A model generated the notes under the pieces. That model saw nothing but the letters and a program-made list of their open reading frames with translations, was not told the origin of the DNA and searched no databases. Source: Lineus longissimus (lineage: Eukaryota > Nemertea > Pilidiophora > Heteronemertea > Lineidae). From it: a stretch of DNA of 64,000 nt. Where the stretch lies: positions 1,054,001-1,118,000 of the forward strand of contig NC_088322.1 in NCBI RefSeq assembly GCF_910592395.1. The letters are read 5' to 3'. The position numbers were made by a program, and so were the translations under genes. Positions 59,001 to 64,000 of the stretch are shown piece after piece; the first letter of the stretch is position 1; each line of letters starts with the position of its first letter.

Positions 59001-62000
59001 CCCTGGACACCCGGACACTTATATACCTAAAAAGAGTGTCCAAGTATCTAGGTATCCACACACTTATAGCTCAGTTTCTGAATAGCCTACGAGGACGCTA
59101 AGAGCGTGCTCTGACTAAGGGTGCTTTGTGAATACGGCCCTGGACACCCTGACACTTAGATACCTAAAAGAGTGTCCAAGTATCTAGGTATCCACACACT
59201 TATAGCTCAGTTTCTGAATAGCCTACGAGGACGCTAAGAGCGTGCTCTGACTAAGAGTGCTTCGTGAATACGGCCCTGGACACCCGGACACTTAGATACC
59301 TAAAAGAGTGTCCAAGTATCTAGGTATCCACAAGCTTATAGCTCAGTTTCTGAATAGCCTACGAGGACGCTAAGAGCGTGCTCTGACTAAGAGTGCTTCG
59401 TGAATACGGCCCTGGACACCCGGACACTTAAATACCTAAAAAGAGTGTCCAAGTATCTAGGTATCCACACACTTATAGCTCAGTTTCTGAATAGCCTACG
59501 AGGACGCTAAGAGCGTGCTCTGACTAAGGGTGCTTTGTGAATACGGCCCTGGACACCCGGACACTTAGATACCTAAAAAGAGTGTCCAAGTATCTAGGTA
59601 TCCACACACTTATAGCTCAGTTTCTCAATAGCTTACGAGGACGCTAAGAGCGTGCTCTGACTAAGAGTGCTTCGTGAATACAGCCCTGGACACCCGGACA
59701 CTTAGATACCTAAAAAGAGTGTCCAAGTATCTAGGTATCCACACACTTATAGCTCAGTTTCTGAATAGCCTACGAGGACGCTAAGAGCGTGCTCTGACTA
59801 AGAGTGCTTCGTGAATACGGCCCTGGACACCGGACACTTAGATACCTAAAAAGAGTGTCCAAGTATCTAGGTATCCACACACTTATAGCTCAGTTTCTGA
59901 AAAGCCTACGAGGACGCTAAGAGCGTGCTCTGACTAAGAGTGCTTCGTGAATACAGCCCTGGACACCCGGACACTTAGATACCTAAAAAGAGTGCCCAAG
60001 TATCTAGGTCTACCACACACTTATAGCTCAGTTTCTCAATAGCCTACGAGGACGCTAAGAGCGTGCTCTGACTAAGAGTGCTTCGTGAATACAGCCCTGG
60101 ACACCCGGACACTTAGATACCTAAAAAGAGTGTCCAAGTATCTAGGTATCCACACACTTATAGCTCAGTTTCTGAATAGCCTACGAGGACGCTAAGAGCG
60201 TGCTCTGACTAAGAGTGCTTCGTGAATACGGCCCTGGACACCCGGACACTTAGATACCTAAAAAGAGTGTCCAAGTATCTAGGTATCCACACACTTATAG
60301 CTCAGTTGCTGAATAGCCTACGAGGACGCTAAGAGCGTGCTCTGACTAAGAGTGCTTCGTGAATACGGCCCTGGACACCCGGACACTTAGATACCTAAAA
60401 AGAGTGCCCAAGAATCTAGGTATCCACACACTTATAGCTCAGTTTCTGAATAGCCTACGAGGACGCTAAGAGCGTGCTCTGGCTAAGAGTGCTTCGTGAA
60501 TACGGCCCTCCACACCCGGACACTTAGATACCTAAAAAGAGTGTCCAAGTATCTAGGTATCCACACACTTATAGCTCAGTTTCTGAATAGCCTACGAGGA
60601 CGCTAAGAGCGTGCTCTGACTAAGAGTGTTTCGTGAATACGGCCCTGGACACCCCGACACTTAAATACCTAAAAAGAGTGTCCAAGTATCTAGGTATCCA
60701 CACACTTATAGCTCAGTTTCTCAATAGCCTACGAGGACGCTAAGAGCGTGCTCTGACTAAGAGTGCTTCGTGAATACGGCCCTGGACACCCGGACACTTA
60801 GATACCTGAAAAGAGTGTCCAAGTATCTAGGTATCCACACACTTATAGCTCAGTTTCTGAATAGCCTACGAGGACGCTAAGAGCGTGCTCTGACTAAGAA
60901 TGCTTCGTGAATACGGCCCTCCACACCCGGACACTTAGATACCTAAAAAGAGTGTCCAAGTATCTAGGTATCCACACACTTATAGCTCAGTTTCTGAATA
61001 GCCTACGAGGACGCTAAGAGCTTGCTCTGGCTAAGAGTGCTTCGTGAATACGGCCCTCCACACCCGGACACTTAGATACCTAAAAAGAGTGTCCAAGTAT
61101 CTAGGTATCCACACACTTATAGCTCAGTTTCTGAATAGCCTACGAGGACGCTAAGAGCGTGCTCTGACTAAGAGTGCTTCGTGAATACGGCCCTGGACAC
61201 CCGGACACTTAAATACCTAAAAAGAGTGTCCAAGTATCTAGGTATCCACACACTTATAGCTCAGTTTCTGAATAGCCTACGAGGACGCTAAGAGCGTGCT
61301 CTGACTAAGGGTGCTTTGTGAATACGGCCCTGGACACCCGGACACTTAGATACCTAAAAAGAGTGTCCAAGTATCTAGGTATCCACACACTTATAGCTCA
61401 GTTTCTGAATAGCCTACGAGGACGCTAAGAGCGTGCTCTGACTAAGAGTGATTCGTGAATACAGCCCTGGACACCCGGACACTTAGATACCTAAAAAGAG
61501 TGTCCAAGTATCTAGGTATCCACACACTTATAGCTCAGTTTCTGAATAGCCTACGAGGACGCTAAGAGCGTGCTCTGACTAAGAGTGCTTCGTGAATACG
61601 GCCCTGGACACCGGACACTTAGATACCTAAAAAGAGTGTCCAAGTATCTAGGTATCCACACACTTATAGCTCAGTTTCTGAAAAGCCTACGAGGACGCTA
61701 AGAGCGTGCTCTGACTAAGAGTGCTTCGTGAATACAGCCCTGGACACCCGGACACTTAGATACCTAAAAAGAGTGCCCAAGTATCTAGGTCTACCACACA
61801 CTTATAGCTCAGTTTCTCAATAGCCTACGAGGATGCTAAGAGCGTGCTCTGACTAAGAGTGCTTCGTGAATACAGCCCTGGACACCCGGACACTTAGATA
61901 CCTAAAAAGAGTGTCCAAGTATCTAGGTATCCACACACTTATAGCTCAGTTTCTGAATAGCCTACGAGAACGCTAAGAGCGTGCTCTGAATAAGAGTGCT

Positions 62001-64000
62001 TCGTGAATACGGCCATGGACACCCGGACACTTAGATACCTAAAAAGAGTGTCCAAGTATCTAGGTATCCACACACTTATAGCTCAGTTTCTAAATAGCTT
62101 ACGAGGACGCTAAGAGCGTGCTCTGGCTAAGAGTGCTTCGTGAATACGGCTCCTCCACACCCGGACACTTAGATACCTAAAAAGAGTGTCCAAGTATCTA
62201 GGTATCCACACACTTATAGCTCAGTTTCTGAATAGCCTACGAGGACGCTAAGAGCGTGCTCTGACTAAGAGTGCTTCGTGAATACGGCCCTGGACACCCG
62301 GACACTTATATACCTAAAAAGAGTGTCCAAGTATCTAGGTATCCACACACTTATAGCTCAGTTTCTGAATAGCCTACGAGGACGCTAAGAGCGTGCTCTG
62401 ACTAAGGGTGCTTTGTGAATACGGCCCTGGACACCCTGACACTTAGATACCTAAAAGAGTGTCCAAGTATCTAGGTATCCACACACTTATAGCTCAGTTT
62501 CTGAATAGCCTACGAGGACGCTAAGAGCGTGCTCTGACTAAGAGTGCTTCGTGAATACGGCCCTGGACACCCGGACACTTAGATACCTAAAAGAGTGTCC
62601 AAGTATCTAGGTATCCACAAGCTTATAGCTCAGTTTCTGAATAGCCTACGAGGACGCTAAGAGCGTGCTCTGACTAAGAGTGCTTCGTGAATACGGCCCT
62701 GGACACCCGGACACTTAAATACCTAAAAAGAGTGTCCAAGTATCTAGGTATCCACACACTTATAGCTCAGTTTCTGAATAGCCTACGAGGACGCTAAGAG
62801 CGTGCTCTGACTAAGAGTGCTTCGTGAATACGGCCCTGGACACCCGGACACTTAGATACCTGAAAAGAGTGTCCAAGTATCTAGGTATCCACACACTTAT
62901 AGCTCAATTTCTGAATAGCCTACGAGGACGCTAAGAGCGTGCTCTGACTAAGAATGCTTCGTGAATACGGCCCTCCACACCCGGACACTTAGATACCTAA
63001 AAAGAGTGTCCAAGTATCTAGGTATCCACACACTTATAGCTAAGTTTCTCAATAGCCTACGAGGACGCTAAGAGCGTGCTCTGACTAAGAGTGCTTCGTG
63101 AATACGGCCTTGGACACCCGGACACTTAGATACCTAAAAAGAGTGTCCAAGTATCTAGGTATCCACACACTTATAGCTCAGTTTCTGAATAGCCTACGAG
63201 GACGCTAAGAGCGTGCTCTGACTAAGAGTGCTTCGTGAATACGGCCCTGGACACCCGGACACTTAGATACCTAAAAAGAGTGTCCAAGTATCTAGGTATC
63301 CACACACTTATAGCTCAGTTTCTGAAAAGCCTACGAGGACGCTAAGAGCGTGCTCTGACTAAGAGTGCTTCGTGAATACAGCCCTGGACACCCGGACACT
63401 TAGATACCTAAAAAGAGTGCCCAAGTATCTAGGTCTACCACACACTTATAGCTCAGTTTCTCAATAGCCTACGAGGACCCTAAGAGCGTGCTCTGACTAA
63501 GAGTGCTTCGTGAATACAGCCCTGGACACCCGGACACTTAGATACCTAAAAAGAGTGTCGAATTATCTAGGTATCCACACACTTATAGCTCAGTTTCTGA
63601 ATAGCCTACGAGAACGCTAAGAGCGTGCTCTGACTAAGAGTGCTTCGTGAATACGGCCATGGACACCCGGACACTTAGATACCTAAAAAGAGTGTCCAAG
63701 TATCTAGGTATCCACACACTTATAGCTCAGTTTCTGAATAGCCTACGAGGACGCTAAGAGCGTGCTCTGGCTAAGAGTGCTTCGTGAATACGGCCCCTCC
63801 ACACCCGGACACTTAGATACCTAAAAAGAGTGTCCAAGTATCTAGGTATCCACACACTTATAGCTCAGTTTCTGAATAGCCTACGAGGACGCTAAGAGCG
63901 TGCTCTGACTAAGAGTGCTTCGTGAATACGGCCCTGGACACCCGGACACTTATATACCTAAAAAGAGTGTCCAAGTATCTAGGTATCCACACACTTATAG
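47030..64000. repeat. 137-bp satellite array, about 124 monomers, continues past the window
   Basis: A 137-bp monomer repeats head to tail without interruption to the end of the window. Consensus landmarks in order are: GCCTACGAGGACGCTAAGAG, CGTGCTCTGACTAAGAGTGC, TTCGTGAATACGGCCCTGGA, CACCCGGACACTTAGATACC, TAAAAAGAGTGTCCAAGTAT, CTAGGTATCCACACACTTAT and AGCTCAGTTTCTGAATA. Monomer identity is high, mostly differing at one to six positions. Variant combinations recur at fixed multiples of the monomer, showing higher-order amplification. All frames contain stops, so it is non-coding. No transposon ends or genes interrupt it. This is typical of centromeric, pericentromeric or other heterochromatic satellite; location cannot be read from sequence alone. 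Confidence 0.98.

Noticed and set aside
47030-64000. CRISPR-like regular array
   Set aside because: The whole 137-bp unit is repeated with no unique spacers, and the context is eukaryotic. It is a satellite.

Overview
This 64 kb window is nuclear DNA from an intron-rich animal, most likely a marine invertebrate. The evidence is GT-AG (and one GC-AG) introns with consistent phases, a THAP-domain gene, a recognisable piece of the metazoan UFMylation factor CDK5RAP3, BEL/Pao LTR retrotransposons, CR1-like LINEs, TTAA and TA-flanked MITEs, and minisatellites. I cannot tell from the sequence alone whether it is an echinoderm, hemichordate, cephalochordate or lophotrochozoan. No rRNA, tRNA or CRISPR array was seen.

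Layout. 0.9-6.26 kb: a decayed, nearly full-length CR1/jockey-like LINE (ORF1 coiled coil; ORF2 endonuclease plus reverse transcriptase), broken by several frameshifts. 7.7-12.9 kb: a Cys/His-rich minus-strand ORF diverging from a plus-strand set of decayed coding pieces. That set includes a multi-exon gene built of small phase-1 cassette exons, and a piece resembling the N-terminal part of metazoan DNA polymerase B-type mobile-element proteins. A 245-bp foldback interrupts it. 15.7-17.95 kb: four exons of CDK5RAP3 in order with correct phases but with nonsense and frameshift lesions; one intron holds a foldback MITE. 18.6-31.9 kb: a retrotransposon cluster. A ~69-bp minisatellite abuts a 779-bp LTR and the 3' half of a minus-strand BEL/Pao element (A). 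A second, divergent plus-strand BEL/Pao element (B) follows, truncated in integrase. Then comes AT-rich repeated DNA, and then the same minisatellite and a short LTR in opposite orientation. 32.3-33.26 kb: a 93-bp duplication and a 50-bp minisatellite.

34.2-40.1 kb is the main host-like gene region. A two-exon plus-strand gene with a P2X7 C-terminal-like cysteine domain converges on a ten-exon minus-strand gene with an N-terminal THAP domain, an AT-hook and a DDE-transposase-like body. The latter probably derives from a DNA transposon. Each carries one or two frameshifts, so they are young pseudogenes, active genes with assembly indels, or transposon copies. A TTAA-flanked MITE lies in intron 4 of the THAP gene. 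Upstream of the starts are an ETS/CRE composite (P2X7-like gene) and heat-shock-element-like repeats (THAP gene).

40.3-47 kb is largely gene-free, with pogo-like MITE sequences and a 5'-truncated minus-strand LINE. From about 47.03 kb to the window end is an unbroken array of roughly 124 copies of a 137-bp satellite with higher-order structure, including 12-, 24- and 31-monomer spacings. It is the largest single structure in the window.

Many coding pieces here carry single-base indels. Some also carry clear nonsense substitutions, so decay is real, but part of the indel load could be assembly error. Exon boundaries below are read by eye from splice signals and reading-frame continuity.
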